Below are positions 12,001 through 27,000 of a stretch of DNA of 64,000 nucleotides, one piece after another. The stretch spans positions 2,873,501 through 2,937,500 of the forward strand of contig NC_084671.1 in the NCBI RefSeq assembly GCF_028389875.1, written 5' to 3'. The stretch is from Rhea pennata. Its lineage: Eukaryota; Chordata; Aves; Rheiformes; Rheidae. Below the pieces are notes generated by a model. The model did no database searches, was not told where the DNA came from, and was given only the letters and a program-made list of their open reading frames with translations. Numbering within the stretch: the first letter of the stretch is position 1; each line of letters begins with the position of its first letter. The position numbers and the translations under genes were made by a program.

Positions 12001-15000
12001 GTGCAAAAAATAATTGGGAGATTGTTTCATATTCTTGTATATACGTATCTATAATGTTCAGTTACATAAATATTGGGTGTTTTTCTCTGGCTTCCTTATG
12101 ATTCTCTAACCATAAATTATGTTTCTCTAAAATTGATTTGTCTGGGTTTTAATGTCAAGTCTTCAATCTGACTACAGTATCAACCTTATCCTCTGAGATT
12201 ATGAAAAGTTATTTGTAAGATTTTGAAATTTTAAATTGAATCAAAGAAAATAAATGAGTAATTTCCAAAAACCTGGTTAGCATTGCTTTCTTGGTTGATA
12301 GGACTTTTTTTATGAAACATCAATGCCCTGGGAAAATACTGTGAATATAGTAAGAGTTGGATGTGAATAATATAAAGCAAATAGTACTGTTTTAAATTCT
12401 ACATGCTCAAAGTTCTACTGAAATTATTTTATAAAATACAAAATCGATGATTCTTTCTTTTTCCCCTTCAGAAAACTCAATAAAATTACAAAGTTTGTAG
12501 AGGAAAATAAAGAAAAATTTACTCAGTTGGATTTGCAGGATGTTAAAGTAAGGGAAAAATTAAAACACGCCAAAAGTAAGGCTAAAAAACTTCACAAACA
12601 ACTTCAGAAGGACAAAGAAAAGGTAGTGTGAACTGCAACTTGCTATATTCAAAGATATCTAGTTGGTTGCTCTAGATGGGAATATCTTTGTGCGCATGGG
12701 TAAGAATAGCAATGGACAACAACTTCCGTTTTGTGCAACAAAGAAAACCTGAAAATATGCTTTATTTTGTTGTTTTTTTCTGTTATTTAAATCAGCTGGA
12801 AAATGGTCTCGTATCAGAGGATTTTTCTTTGCAAATCATTTACTGATGTAATACATTATTCTTCCTCAAATTGTTGTTCATTGCACATCTTACTGTAAAG
12901 ACTGTGTACCAACAGTACTAGATTCTTCTCTGAGTTGAAGATGAATTTAGAAGCTCTCCTGTTGCTTCTCAGTTCTGCTGAGTGGTCTCATGGCCTGAAA
13001 GCCATCTTTTTGCCATGTTTGGGATTATAGGAATGTTACTTGTTTGGAGTTATTGCCTGTGAAACATGTTTTTGTTACATTTCCTTAGTTAATTAACTAA
13101 GGGGTATTTTACCAAATGGGTTGCTCCTAACTGTTCCAGATCTTAAATCACTCTGAATCCTTCTGAAAGTAAGTATATAAGACCTAAACCTCGTCATGGT
13201 TCAAAGACTTGAATTTTCATGAGCAAAGAAATGTTCCTCTACTATTATGGCTTGCTTTTCTCTGAAGGGGCTGTAGAACTGTACAAGCCTTGCAAATAAA
13301 ATCCAAGCCTTCTGCCAGAGCTGCAATGTATCTTAACCTGCAAAGGCATGTGATCTTTATCAGTGTGATATTGCCACACCACACCTTGAAGATAAACAAG
13401 ACTGATTAGATTATAAATTCTTTGAGTTCTTTTAATGATATTCCTGCTCAGTTTGACTCTGAAATTGTGGAAGGAGCTTGCCACTACCTTTAGAAAAGCT
13501 GCCTTTTGAATCTTCTTTACTGCCTAAAAGAAGATGATTGGATGCCTCATTATTAGACAGGGAATGCATGCAGATAGAAACCTCCAGCCTGCTGAAGGCT
13601 TTGTGGGAACTGCAAGATACATATCTATTTACTGGAGCATAGGACAACCCATAGAATATGTAAATCGTTTCGGCTGTCATTCTGTATATATACGTACACA
13701 TGCACACACATACAATTCTTCACCACTGTCCTGATGTCATCTTCCTTTTCCACCTGAGAGTTGGGAGTAATAGACAGAATCACTCTACTAGGGCTCATGC
13801 TTCCTTTGACTTCAACATAGTACTTAAAGGCAGAGTTTAAAGATAAGGCAAAGCTGTTTCATTTCAGTGGGGGAGAAATTAAAATCTCTACCTTGTGTAG
13901 GTAGAAGAACTGAAAAGTGTACCTTCCAATAGTGAAAAAACTATCAGCGAAACAACATCTAAGAAAGAGCTTCTTGAAAAAGAAAAAGAGAAAGAAGAAC
14001 AAAAACTAAAGCACGTTATGGATAGCCTTAAAAAAGAAACACAAGGACTTCAAGAAGAGAAAGAGGTTTGAAATGATTTTGTCTTCATTCACTTAATGTG
14101 TAACTAATGTATTGGTTTTATATTGAACAGCGAAACGATCATAAGATAGTTGGAAAATGCTATTTTATGTGGCAAACATACTGTTTCAGGTGTTAGTTCA
14201 ATGGAGGCTAATCGGAAAATTCTGAGAATTTGTAATGAAAAAGAACTGAATCTTTTTCATTACATTGTTTGCTTTTTATAGTGATTATATATTATCAAGT
14301 ATATCATTCATAAATGTATATTAAATCAACACTTTTATTTGAACGCACTTTCTCCTATCAAAATGTTCAAAAGACTTTTAATTTAAAAATAGCCCTCAGA
14401 TTTTGAAAAAGCACACTGTCTTTCACACAGCTGTAATTGTCTTCTAATTAATAAGTACCTATTGCAACACTTAGTTATTTTTGATATTAGCTGTCCAGTC
14501 ATTAAACATTCAGGGGGTGGAAATTTCCACTTTAAGTTTGGGACTTTTTCTGTATTTGAAAACATATGGTTTCTCCATTTGATCTGTAATTTAACGCTAT
14601 GTGTAGGGTTTCTCCTAGCTTTAAGTAAGTTGAGAAAATGATATAAAGCTAATATGGAAAGATGTTTTAAGATTCCCTTATGTTCTTTATGATTAAGAAA
14701 AAAAAACTTATTTCACTTTCATGCAGAATGTTTTCATAAATTGAGATATAATTGTTAAATAGATAACAAAATTTTGATACCTGTTTTCTGCCAACAGGAG
14801 AGCTACTAACAGAACATGTTATTTCCTTTTTCTTTCATACGGCATGATTGACACAATGGTTAACTCTACATTTTTCTACTTTTTTAATTTTAACATGTTA
14901 TCCATTTTTGCAGGGCAAAGAGAAAGCGCTTATGGAGTTTAGCAAAACAGTGAATGAAGCACGTTCAAAGATGGAGGTAGCCCAGTCAGAGCTTGATATC

Positions 15001-18000
15001 TATCTCAGCCGCCATAATACTGCTCTATCTCAGTTAAATCAGGCAAAGGAGGCTCTAAGGACTACTTCAGAAACTCTTAAAGAAAGGAAGGTCACTATCA
15101 AAGATATAGATACAAAACTACCCCAAGCTGAACAGGAATTAAAGGAGGTGAGACCTGAGTTTTATATTTCGTTTCTTTAAGAGTTATGATGCAATCTTGC
15201 AACACACAAAGCAAAGTTCTACTATTTGTTGTTTTAGCAGCAATCATGGTGAAAATAAATAGAAAAACTGTCTCCAGCAAAATCCAGCATTTAAAAACTA
15301 AACTTCACTGATGAATTCATGTAAAGTATTTTATTTCAAACTGATTTTGTTTTAAGCAAATACTAACATTATGCACTGGTAATTAAATCCTGTATATCTC
15401 TGCAAGCAAATCAGCTTAAGTATCGTAATTAAACATGTAAAAAATGAAATAAGGTAATTATAATGTCACAGTTAGTTCAGTCATACTACACACTGTTTTT
15501 TTTTCCCCCGTAAATTAAGTAAGATTTTTCCAAGGGAATTTAATGGCTATGTCTGTGAGCCTTTTTTGAATTTCTTTTCTTGCTCCCTTCTCATTCCCCA
15601 GAGACAAAAGTCCTGATACCTTGTCATAAGCTGGATGCCTGAGTTCATAAGCTGTCATATTTATAGGAAAGTTTACTTTTTTGTTTTGTGTTTAATATTA
15701 ACCAGTATCAGCATACCATCCATTTTTCTGGTAAACCTTTTGCTACCTCTACGTTTCAGTGCCTGGTTTCATTACTTATAGTATCATGTATCCAAGCATC
15801 CCTGAACACAGCATGTTTCTTGAGGCTAAGATAACTTTTTTTCCCCTCCCCTGTTAGAAAGAGAATGAGCTTGAGAAACTGGGAAAAGAAGAATCAAATG
15901 CTAAAAATCTTGTTCGAAATCTACGTCAAAAAGTAGAAGAAGCCAAAAGTTCTTTAGCACTAAATCGCAGTCGAGGAAAAGTGCTTGAGGCTCTACTTCA
16001 GCAGAAGAAATCTGGAAAAATTCATGGAATATATGGAAGACTGGTAAATTTTAAAGGCCATTATATATTTACTATTAAAGTTTATGGGGGACATAGTGGG
16101 ACTTCGGAAGAGCAGTATTATTGTAATTAAGTGAAAGATAGAATTCCTCACTTCTCTGGTACTGGGTATTAATTTGGTCAGCAGAATTAAAAATCCTATG
16201 AACTTATTATAAATAATTGTTGAGAGTCGCTCTACTCAGGACTAAGGAGTATGGCTACCATAAAGCTGTATCTTTTTTGTAGGCTGATCTTTAGCATAGA
16301 GGCAATGTAGTTTGATCTTCAATGGAATATGTTCAAACTGATGATACTTGCAATATTTTGTAGCCTGACCATGCATTAGTCTTGTCTTTGCTTCTGGACT
16401 GAGCAGATGTAGTAATTATGATTCTGTTGATTTAATGCCATCTATACCAGCAGAATACTCAGGTGGAATGGTGCTTTTTATTTTTCGGTGCTACTAAAGG
16501 TAGGATCAGTCAGTATCCACACACTATATAGAATTGCTGTGAAACTTAAAAACAAATAATCTTGCAGCTTGTACATAACTTAGTGTAATAACTGTACAAT
16601 TTGTTTAGAAATATATAAAAATCAGTGATCTCTTTGCTGTGATCTCCAAGCAATGTTCTGAAAACCAGGAAAACAGTACATGCATATCAGTGTAAATTTT
16701 AAATGGTGCTATTGTATTCTGCAGTTTCCTTCTCTTATTTTTCTCCCCTTCCTCCACTTGCATCTCTGTTTCTGCAAGTGGGTAAATTGAGGTAGAAATG
16801 AAAAGGTTGTAAAGAACATGAGAACAGGGTGTGACTGACAAATAATACTGATTCAACTATCCAGAATAATATGGCATGTTCTATCAAAAATACAAATAAT
16901 GCTGAACGTATGTTCTTATAACCTAGTTAATCTATTTAGTGCATTCATATTTGAAAATGTATGAAAAGGTTTATTGAAAAGGACATAGTTCAAACAGCAG
17001 TCTAGTACTGTTGACATACATTCTCTTTTATGTTGTGTTACCACTTGCTACAGAGGAGAGTGTGAGATTAATGTGTTTTTGCATAACTGGCAATTGACTG
17101 TACATGGCACTCTGCAAATACACAAGAAATTTTTTATATCCTTTCTTTCTGATGGTCATAGGATGACACACAGAAGTACCTGACTTGCTCAGTCCCACCC
17201 AGCTGACCAATGGTAGAACCATATCTGGAACACATTAAAGGATCTTGTTAGGCCAGGCTGCCTTGCTGAAATGTAGCATTTTTCTATGAAAAATAAATTG
17301 ATGCTACCATATTGCCTTACTGCAAAGTCTTCTGTTTAAGTTCTAAGTATATGAATTTCTATTTTAAAAACAAGTACATTAGAAGTATATAATAGCAGTG
17401 TGCAGAAGTCAGGTATGATGTTATTTAAAAATTTTGAATTAAAGTATAACTTCTTCCACAAAAAAATCAACAGTAGGATTGTTTTCCGATTTGTTTTCAT
17501 ATCATTTCACATTGCAATAACCTTTTGTCATCCCTCTTTTAATGCCAAGACAAAACATTGTTGCCAAGCTAATTAGAGTATTTCTGCCATCCCTCTACCC
17601 CCACCCCAACTTTTAGGGAGACTTAGGAGCTATTGATGAAAAGTATGATGTTGCTATTTCATCGTCTTGTGGTGCCTTAGATTACATTGTTGTTGATACA
17701 ATTGATACTGCACAGGAATGTGTGAATTTCTTAAAGATAAAAGGAATTGGAGTTGCCACGTTTATAGCCTTGGACAAAGTAAGTACTGGAACTTTGACAA
17801 AACAAGTTGTGTTGTTGATTTAATCTAAGGTGTACATAACTGATATCTATAGATAAAGCTAAAACAGAAAATGTTTTAACTGGATGGTGATACCATAGAA
17901 CATTATACTGGCAAACAATAAAGTGGACTTACTGAGACTTAAACTTTTTAGATAGTTACCTGCTACAACAAATGTTTGCTGTGCCTTTTAATTTATTATA

Positions 18001-21000
18001 TTTTTATATTCATTTTTTAAATTAGCAAACTTAGTAATCTCTTAGCTGTAACCTATGAAATTTAAAGAGCAAGTATTGGTAGCAAAGAGAACAATGAGTT
18101 ATTGGTGGGTTTTTAGACATCCTATAAGTAAGTAGAGATCCCCAAGGAAACTACTGTGAACTGCCATTCTGAGGAGAAGTATAGTAATACTTACACTGGA
18201 GAACTGCTACATTCACTTTAAAGCTCTAACTTAGAATAATGAAATGGCCTTGTAATTTGTCCTAAGGAACCCTTCATTCATTTGTTTACTTTTCTGATGT
18301 AGATGGCTATATGGGAAAAAAACATGAAAAAAATTCCAACTCCTGAAAATATTCCACGGTTGTTTGATTTGGTGAAAGTAAAAGATGAGAAGATTCACCC
18401 GGCTTTTTACTTCGCATTACGTGATACCCTAGTAGCTAATAACTTGGAACAGGCCACCAGAGTAGCATTCCAAAAAGATAAAAGATGGAGAGTTGTAACA
18501 CTGCAAGGACAAATCATAGAACAGTCAGGTATTTAAGTACAAACTTATGATTCTATTTTCAGCGCTTTGCAGATGATATCAAAATTAGAATGATAACTTT
18601 TTTTATTCTCTTCTACTTCAGGAACAATGACTGGTGGTGGAGGTAAAATAATGAAGGGCAGAATGGGATCCTCAGTCATACTTGATGTTTCAGAAGAAGA
18701 GGTTAGTGTATATAATCTTAATTACAAATTGAAATTCTTCAGAGTTCCTGATATTTCGGTAGTTCACACATACTGCATGCTATGCCCTCATAAATCAGCA
18801 GGGGTAGTTAACAATCTGTGATGCAAGATGTATTAATAATGATTTATAAAGCTAAAGTTCGTAAGATTAGCATAGGCTACGTTGATCTTAAATGCATTTA
18901 TTGACACCTCAGCTATCATATGCCTATTATTTAATTTTTAGTCCCACGCTACCTTTGATATCAAACTTGGAAATTGATTAAAAGCAGGAGTGAGAACATG
19001 GAAGAGACTGACCATAAAGAGGCATTGTGCTGCAGAGCAGTACACACACATTTCAGCAAAAAGAAAAGACATTAGGGCTTTGGTTGTCATTTTATATCCT
19101 TGTGAGATTTGTCAGGGACAAACTCACTTCCCTTAAAACACATGGAGAAAATGGAGTAAAAACTTTACTTAAAATTTTCATTTCAAAACCACTTTGGAAT
19201 ATAAAAACGCTGCTTGCCTTTTCTACTAAATTCTTTTCAGTTTTATTTTTTAGTTTTACTCAGTGTGGATGAAACTGTAGTGCCTAGGTCCTTTTTGTCC
19301 AGTATCCACTGATCAACCTAACTGAGATCAAACGTTAAAAATCTAATACCTCCTCAAGAAGACAAGCTCACTTGTCTAAATATCAAGTCAAACAGGCTGC
19401 TGAAATCAGTCCTCTCCCTACAGGGAAGACCCAACTTTTGCTCGTTAGGAATTAGAACTATAATCCAACGCAAGGATTGAATATTCCACTAAGGATGCAA
19501 AAACAATAGTTGGTATTTTTTATGTGAAAATGCTTTCAAATTAGAGAACTCCAAAATCAAACTCAACTTTAAAGTCATCTCTATCTGATTTATCTGCTGG
19601 AAGAGATAACCATGTCTTTCTGTACTCTTCAGTTTTACTACTGAGAGGTTAAAATGTGTATCTGTCTTATGTATTTTCATGTTTGCACAGCTGGAAAAAT
19701 AGGGCCACATTAGCCAAGAGAAAAATACAATTTTACAAATGCTAGAGAGTTTGACATGTAACTTCTGTCATGCCTATTCAAACAGTGCTGCACATCTAGC
19801 CTTTCTGGATGGTTCTCTTGTAGAGAACTAATGAACTGAACTTTTTTGTATCATTTGAGAAAGCACACATTTTCTTTCTGCACAGTTTGTTAAACTGACA
19901 AGGGAAGAAGGGAAGCATCTGGGAAATGAGTAAGTATTACTTACACCTTTTAAGCAATATCTTTGGTCATAGGAGCGTAGGGAGGAAACACTTCTTGAAG
20001 TCTTGGATCATTCCAAAGCACTCTTGCATAGGGGGCAGGTTTAGCTCAGGTGGTTAGAGTGTGGTGATGCTTAATGCCAAGGTCTTGGGTTCAATCCCCG
20101 TGTGGGCTATGCCAAGGGTTGGACTAGATGATCTCCAGAAGTCCCTTCCAACCTTACCATTCTTAAGCATACCACAAAAACCAGGAACTATCCTTCAGCA
20201 GTTTGTATCAAATCTAATCAATAAACAATAGTATAATTAATTCAAGCTTCTGCTTGTGTGGTTTTGGATTCTCCCTTCGTTATTCTGACTGCAAGTGTTA
20301 CTAGCTTAATCTTGTTTTATTTCCTTGAAACTATTTTTCCATTACTAGGTATTTCAAGAGGAATTCTTCAGCTTATTTTTTTATGCTTACTCCTCTTGTC
20401 TTTCATTGTCATTATTGATCTTCTCAGCAATCAGCCTGCATGCTCTGTCCAACTACAGCAAAGTTTTTACTCCGTTTTCTCCATGTGTTTTAGGAGTTTG
20501 TAGACTGTATAAAACATGTATGAGATCTTGCTGTATATTGTAGCAGTGACACTAGGCAAATGACTGCATCTCATTTTTGTGTAGGTTAGTAGAATGGAAT
20601 CTCAACTGCAGAAGGATTCAAAAAGAGCAATACACTATGAAGAAGAGAAAATTCATCTTGAAGAAGCCATAGCAAAACTGCGCCAAAATGTTCGGGAAAT
20701 GAGAAACACTTTAGAAAAGTATACAGCAAGCATCCAGGTAAACAAATTTATTGAAGCAATATCTGGCTTCTCTAAAGTTTTGCAGAAGGACAACTTCTCA
20801 GTATAAAGCCTCAACTTTGCATAGTCCGTGGTAATATTCAAGAATCTTCTTAACTATAGGATTCTAACGCAGTTGTATCTTCTGTAGAGTTTATCTGAAC
20901 AAGAAATTCATCTAAAAATCCAAGTTAAGGAATTTGAAGCAAATGTAATTGCTGCTGCTCCAGACAAAATCAAACAGAAAGAATTGGAAAAAATCCTTAG

Positions 21001-24000
21001 CAATTTTAAAAAGGGTAAGTATTGTGGAGTGGGATTTATAGTAAATGAATGTGACTACAATTTTTACCTAATATGGGAATGAATATTACAGCTTTGTTCT
21101 TTCAGATTACCAGTGCTTTCACTGTTATCACTGTTACTGTTTTGGAACCTCTTTTCTCCTAAGGGAGGGGGATAAAAGGTACTCCCAGAGACTAAAAAGA
21201 CTCAGAACCCTTTTTTTGCAATTCAAGTTCATGTTGCAGTTAAAATAAATACTAATTTCAGTATTTTTTTTGTTTGGTTCGTTAGATTTTTATGGCTTTA
21301 TTGCAACAAACTTTTAGTTTTAATTAGCATTAAGAATTATTAGTGCAGAGGGTAATAATATTAAAGTCAAGAAAAGGATTTTACTGTACTTCAGCACAGT
21401 TATTGCATGATTCTTTAAAATGAATACAGTATATTCTGTTGTGGGCACATTGTATCTCGGTTCTTTTTGTGAAAGTATATTTATTTTGAGAACTCAAATA
21501 ACTGTTTCCCTGAAGAAAGTGGTAGCTTAGTAAGGTAAACCTTGACTGCTTGTATTTATTGCTTAGGAAATAAAATGAGCCCAGTTAAAAAAAACCCAAA
21601 CAAACAAACAAAAACCAAAAACCCCAAACCAAAACCCTTCCTGCACAGTTCTGCTTTCTTAGCATGCTGAGAAAAATAATCTACGCTACTTTGGATTTCC
21701 ACTATGCTCTTTTGAACAATATTAGCATCAAGTGTCCATGAACACTTCTTTAATCATTCTAAGGTTTGGAGGTTAACTTTCTCAATTTCTTTCAAATGAT
21801 GGAGACAGACAAACTTACTCTGTCCTCTGGAGAGGTGCCTTTTAGCTCTCTGCTTTTTCCCCTTCTCTCCCCCAAAAGTAAATTATAAATCTGTAGCAAA
21901 TTTAGTGTGGGATTTTTTTCTTTCTTTCTATTTTTGCATTTAGAATACTAAGGTGCTAAGTGCTTACTTTATTTTTGAAAGATGTTCATCTTTTACTTAA
22001 AACTCAACAAAACTATCTTGACAAGCTAAACAAGGAAACTTAGGTTCAACAGGACATTTTTGTGCATGTAAGTACACTGTATACATTAAGTAATCAAATT
22101 AAAATTTTTGACAGTTTATGACAAAAATGTTTTGGTTGTACAACAGTATTCACAGAGACGTGAATAGTACATTCCTTTTTTGCTATATTAAAAAAACTTT
22201 TTTTGCAGTATAAAGAAATAAATGCATTTTTCAGTACATTCATACAGCAGAGTTTATCATCACTTAAATCTGATGCATTTTAAACAGTGCAGTGTTCTTA
22301 GGGACAGCATAATGATGTTTCTTGCTCTATTTTGTTTATCAACAGATTATGATTGTGTTGCTGAAAAGGCTGGTAAAGTAGAAAGTGAAGTTAAACGATT
22401 GCATAATCTCATAATTGATATCAATAATCATAAACTTAAAGCACAGCAAGACAAACTTGATAAGATTAACAAAGAAATAGATGAATGTACTTCAGCTATT
22501 ACTAAAGCCCAAGTGGCAGTCAAGACTGCAGACAGGTATAGTAACCATGAACGTATTCAATCCGAAAGCTTCAAACTATAATTATGTATCACTCTGATTC
22601 TTGTTTGATTACAGCTGAATCTCTGTATGAGGGATTTGTCAGGCTGAAGGGGATGACTTTTGCCTCTTTACAGCTAGATGAAAACTGGAGGGAGGAGGTC
22701 ATAGCCTTTTCCTCTAAACTGATTTACCTCAAATTGAGACTGAAACATTAAGAACCATAATCTTTGTTGATTAAAATGCTTTAAAGGCAAAGAGATTAGA
22801 GAGCTAGAAAGCTTAGCGAAACCTGATCAAGGATAGTCATTGCAGCTTTCAGATAGCTGCCTCTCTTGATACTGGTGCCTGCAAGACGTGCTTGCTTTAA
22901 GTATTCTCCGTAGCTAAAATCTATTGAGCTTAAAATCTTAATTCTTAGTGGTATGTCTGATACAAAATGTGGTTTGTGTTAAAGAGGTAAAGGAAAATAA
23001 AGATTTGTAGTTTAGTATTTCTGACAGGCAATTTAAAGGTCACATTTAATTGATATTTTTCCACTAATATCTGTCCATAACTAAAATACAGTATTTCTGG
23101 ATAAAAATTCAAAACTGCACTTCTTGTGTACAGTGAAGCAGTTCAAAACTAAAGGGACTCATTTTATTATGAATTAATCTAAGGAATAAAATGTTAAGTA
23201 TTTTTCTATCAGCCTAGCAGTGTATAATGAATACTTAGAAAAAATTCCAAAATTGTTTCTGAAGGAACAAATGAAGTCTTCTAATGGTATTTATTTAAGG
23301 AAGGCAACGACTTTGTTTTATCTGTATTTCCCAGGGCTGAAAGTTTGTACATAAATTAGCACTTACTATTTGATCAATAGCTAGTGAGCAAACTCTGTAC
23401 ATTAGATTGTGTTTTTTTCATTATTTCTTGTCATAACTGCACTCATGTGAGGTACACAAACATCTTGGTATCTATTCAGAAACCTGAAAAAATCTGAGGA
23501 GTCTGTACTACGCACTGAGAAGGAAATTGGAGATAATGAGAAAGAAATTAAAGACTTAACACAAGAGCTGACTATGCTAGAAGAGAAAGCTACTGAGGTT
23601 ATGAATGACTGCAAGCAAGCTGAAGTAAGTATTTATTTTCAGAGGGGATGCAGTTTGTGAAATACCTTGTAGATAACATAATTTGTGCCAGAGTTGTCCT
23701 AACTGCTGATGCCTATTAACCTTCAGCATTAGAAATTCCAGGCTTTGCAATGTGAAAAGGGGGTTGCATTAGCTGTTAGTACCTTCAATAAAAAATGTTT
23801 ATATCTAATTTAAGCCTTAGTCTTGACAATGTTGTAAAAATATTTTTTCTAAGTTCTACTCTTCATCCTCCAAAAATTCACACAAGGATAAAACGGAAAA
23901 GAATATTATTTTCTGTGTCTTGCAATATATTGCAGTCTTTCTTACAAAATGAATCAAAAGTTGACCTTTAAAAATAGGTGTTAGGCCAAAAAAAAAAAAA

Positions 24001-27000
24001 AAAGAAAAAAAAGAAAACAGTAAGCCAAAACAGCCCTATTAAGTGTTCTGTTTTTCAGGTAAACCCAGGATAATGAGTTGAGTACTTAAACAAATTCTGC
24101 TGTAGAGCTTTAGAGTCACATTCCGCAATGGTTAGGACATGAGAATGGTGTACTTTCTTTGCAAAAGGAAAAGAAAAGCAGGTTGAAGGTTCTTCTCCAC
24201 CAGGGCAGAGCAGAAATGATGTTTGAAAGGAGCGAAGAGCTGGACTTCTATTCTTAACTGAAAATATATCTTGACCTGGTTTTCTGAAGCTAAACAAAAA
24301 CTTAAAATGAACCAAGCTTCTTCAAAGATACTAGTGATTTTGAAACTTTTTTTTTTTAAACATAACTGTAGAAAATCTCCATAATTTTTCCCATCTAGAT
24401 ACAGGCAGATCACCTGTATGGCTAAAATTCTTCAGAATAAAGTTGTTTGAGGCTGTCCCCTCTAAAGGTTTCATCTAAAACATACAAATATAGGACTCAT
24501 TTAATCCAGATTTAGAATGAAAGTATAAACTGCAGCATATTTTCACAAGTGGCATTTTGGAATTCAGAGACTAGGTTAATCCAAATACAAAAACATGTAT
24601 TTGTAACCTCAACACTTAAGAATTGTGAAGAGTAAGCTTATGTGAATAATACAGCAGAAACAAATCTGTAACCCAAGAAACTGGTAACATTTCAAAGCAA
24701 CTGATTATTGAACGTTTTCTGACATTCTGTTTAGGAAGCATTACCAGCAGTTCAGGAGGAACACCGCAGTTTGCTCCAAGAGATGAAAGCTATTCAAGAT
24801 AATGAACACGCACTTCAAAAGGAAGCTCTTAACATAAGACTTAAGATTGAACAAATCGATGGTCATATTTCTGCGCATCAGTCAAAGATTAAATACTGGC
24901 AAAAAGAGGTAAGAAAAGTGTTCAGTTCATAAAATTTGAATTATAAGATCCCCAAAGATTAATACATTATTATATTGCAGGGAAACAGACAATTGAAGGA
25001 AAATTGGTGTTCACTTCACAGTTTGCTTTTTAGCAATAAAAAAACATTTCTAAAAAATGTATCCATTCAGTCTTTAATTTCTGATTTATAAAGTTATGGA
25101 TGAAAGGTTTGGTTTCTGGCTTATCAATTTTTTTGATTTAAAAAAAAAAAGTCAACAAAAGAGGGCAAGAGGCCATGGTGGTAGTAGGTATTTTTGTTGT
25201 TTTCCTGGTTTATGGAAATGGCAAATATCAGGGACACATGTTCAGAGAAAAGGACAGTTACGTGCCTGGAATTCATAAAGACATGATGTCTTTGTTGTGT
25301 TATCTGTCCTTTTCTTTCTACTTTGTATCAAAATCCTGAATAGAGAGAGAAATTTAGACCAGCAGTTCATCTTCCACTGCCTTTTTAGGTGCTTGTTAAT
25401 CTGAGGTTGACTACAGGGCAGCTACCAGCAAGCAGAGTTCCTGTCAGGAACTTTTCAGTCTCATACACACAAAGTATTAAACATAAAATTGTTAAAGTTC
25501 TGCAGGATCAATGATGAGCAGATGACTTCTTCAGCCCACTGCAGTTCTCACAGAGAAGTATCTCCTTTGCAAGAATCGTGTATGTAATTTTGGGGAGCAG
25601 AATAGCAGGATAAAAGAATGGTTGCTGTCTTTCTCAGAACTTATCTTTAAAGGAGTAAACTAAATTTGGACCAAAACAAATTAAGTGAAGAGACATTGTA
25701 TATTTTGAGATTAGAAAGTTGTGTGTACTAATATAGAAAAAGTTTATTTTAGAAATAAGATCAGGTGATAACTAATGTGATCTTTAAAGATCTTGTTTTG
25801 AATTTTAGATATCAAAATTATCACTGCACTCCATAGAAGATAAGCCACCCGAGGAACTTCCAGTACTAAGTCAAGAAGAGCTTGAGGCTATCAAAGATCC
25901 AGATATTATTATTAAGCAGATAGCTCTCCTGGAAGCCCAGTGTCATGAAATGAAACCCAACCTTGGGGCTATTGCAGAATACAAGAAGAAGGTAAGCTTA
26001 ATTATTATTCTGTAGTAGCAGGATAAATCTTTCTAATGTTGTATTGTCTGTCAGCATAATAGCACTACATACTCTTCATCCAAAGGTAAGCATTGTGTAT
26101 ATAGCTTTACTTTCCATTACTTGCATCTGTTAATATACAGAATTAAAGTAATTGCTTTTGAAGTGCTTAGATAGCCTTCCAATTGTGCATTTTTCAAGCG
26201 GCTGCTCAAATAGATCCTGCACTTGAAGTGCATGCAAAATTGTCCTTTTTAGCTAAGTGACCAAAGAAATGGTCTTTATCTATAGGCATACCAGGCCTAT
26301 ACCAGGCAGGTGGTCCTATTTCTGTTCATTTCTTTTTCTCTGGACCTGGAAAATGAAATAAAATCCTTGAATTTTCCCTTTTTTCTCTGCATGCTGTGCT
26401 GTTGTTAACATCCTGACTACTTACTAGCTCATGTTTAGCCAAAAGGGTGAAAGTTGTATCTACAGCTTCTTTATATCTGCTACCGCAGACGCGAGGTGAA
26501 GACAATTTTCATCTGTAAAAGTTGCTTATTTACTCACTAGTCTCAGCTAGACACATAAACATAATACTAGGATTTTTTTCTTCTCATACTCCTCACTTCA
26601 GTAATATCGGACCATTTAATAGATTAAATGTTTTTCATTTTAAAGGGAATTTTCCATCAGCTCTAATATAGATATTTGTGTGAGATGGCTTTATCGGCAT
26701 TTCCTTGCCATGTTGTAATTAGTTTCCTGAAGAATCTTGGTATTTCTCCTCTAGAAAGTAAAGAACTCATACTTCCTGATAGCTCTTTTAAAATCAGAGA
26801 CCAAATTTTTCTCTTGGACAGCTTCATCTATCCCACACCAACAAGATTTCCTCTTTAAGGTACCAGCTGTGTTGTCTCAAAGGACAGGGAAACTCTGGGA
26901 AATTTTGTGTAAGCCATAAAGCTTCAGACTGAGATTTAAGGACCAGCTTGTTCTTCTAAACTCTTGTCCAAAGAGACCATAGTTTCATAAGAATCAGCTT

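Noticed and set aside
18303..18536. Separate small gene starting at the ATG of 18303
   Set aside because: It is the internal SMC4 hinge exon, bounded by a good acceptor and donor and in frame with both neighbours.
20031..20110. Functional tRNA-Ile gene
   Set aside because: The anticodon stem-loop is rearranged, the acceptor stem does not close, and a CR1 tail is attached. It is a SINE.
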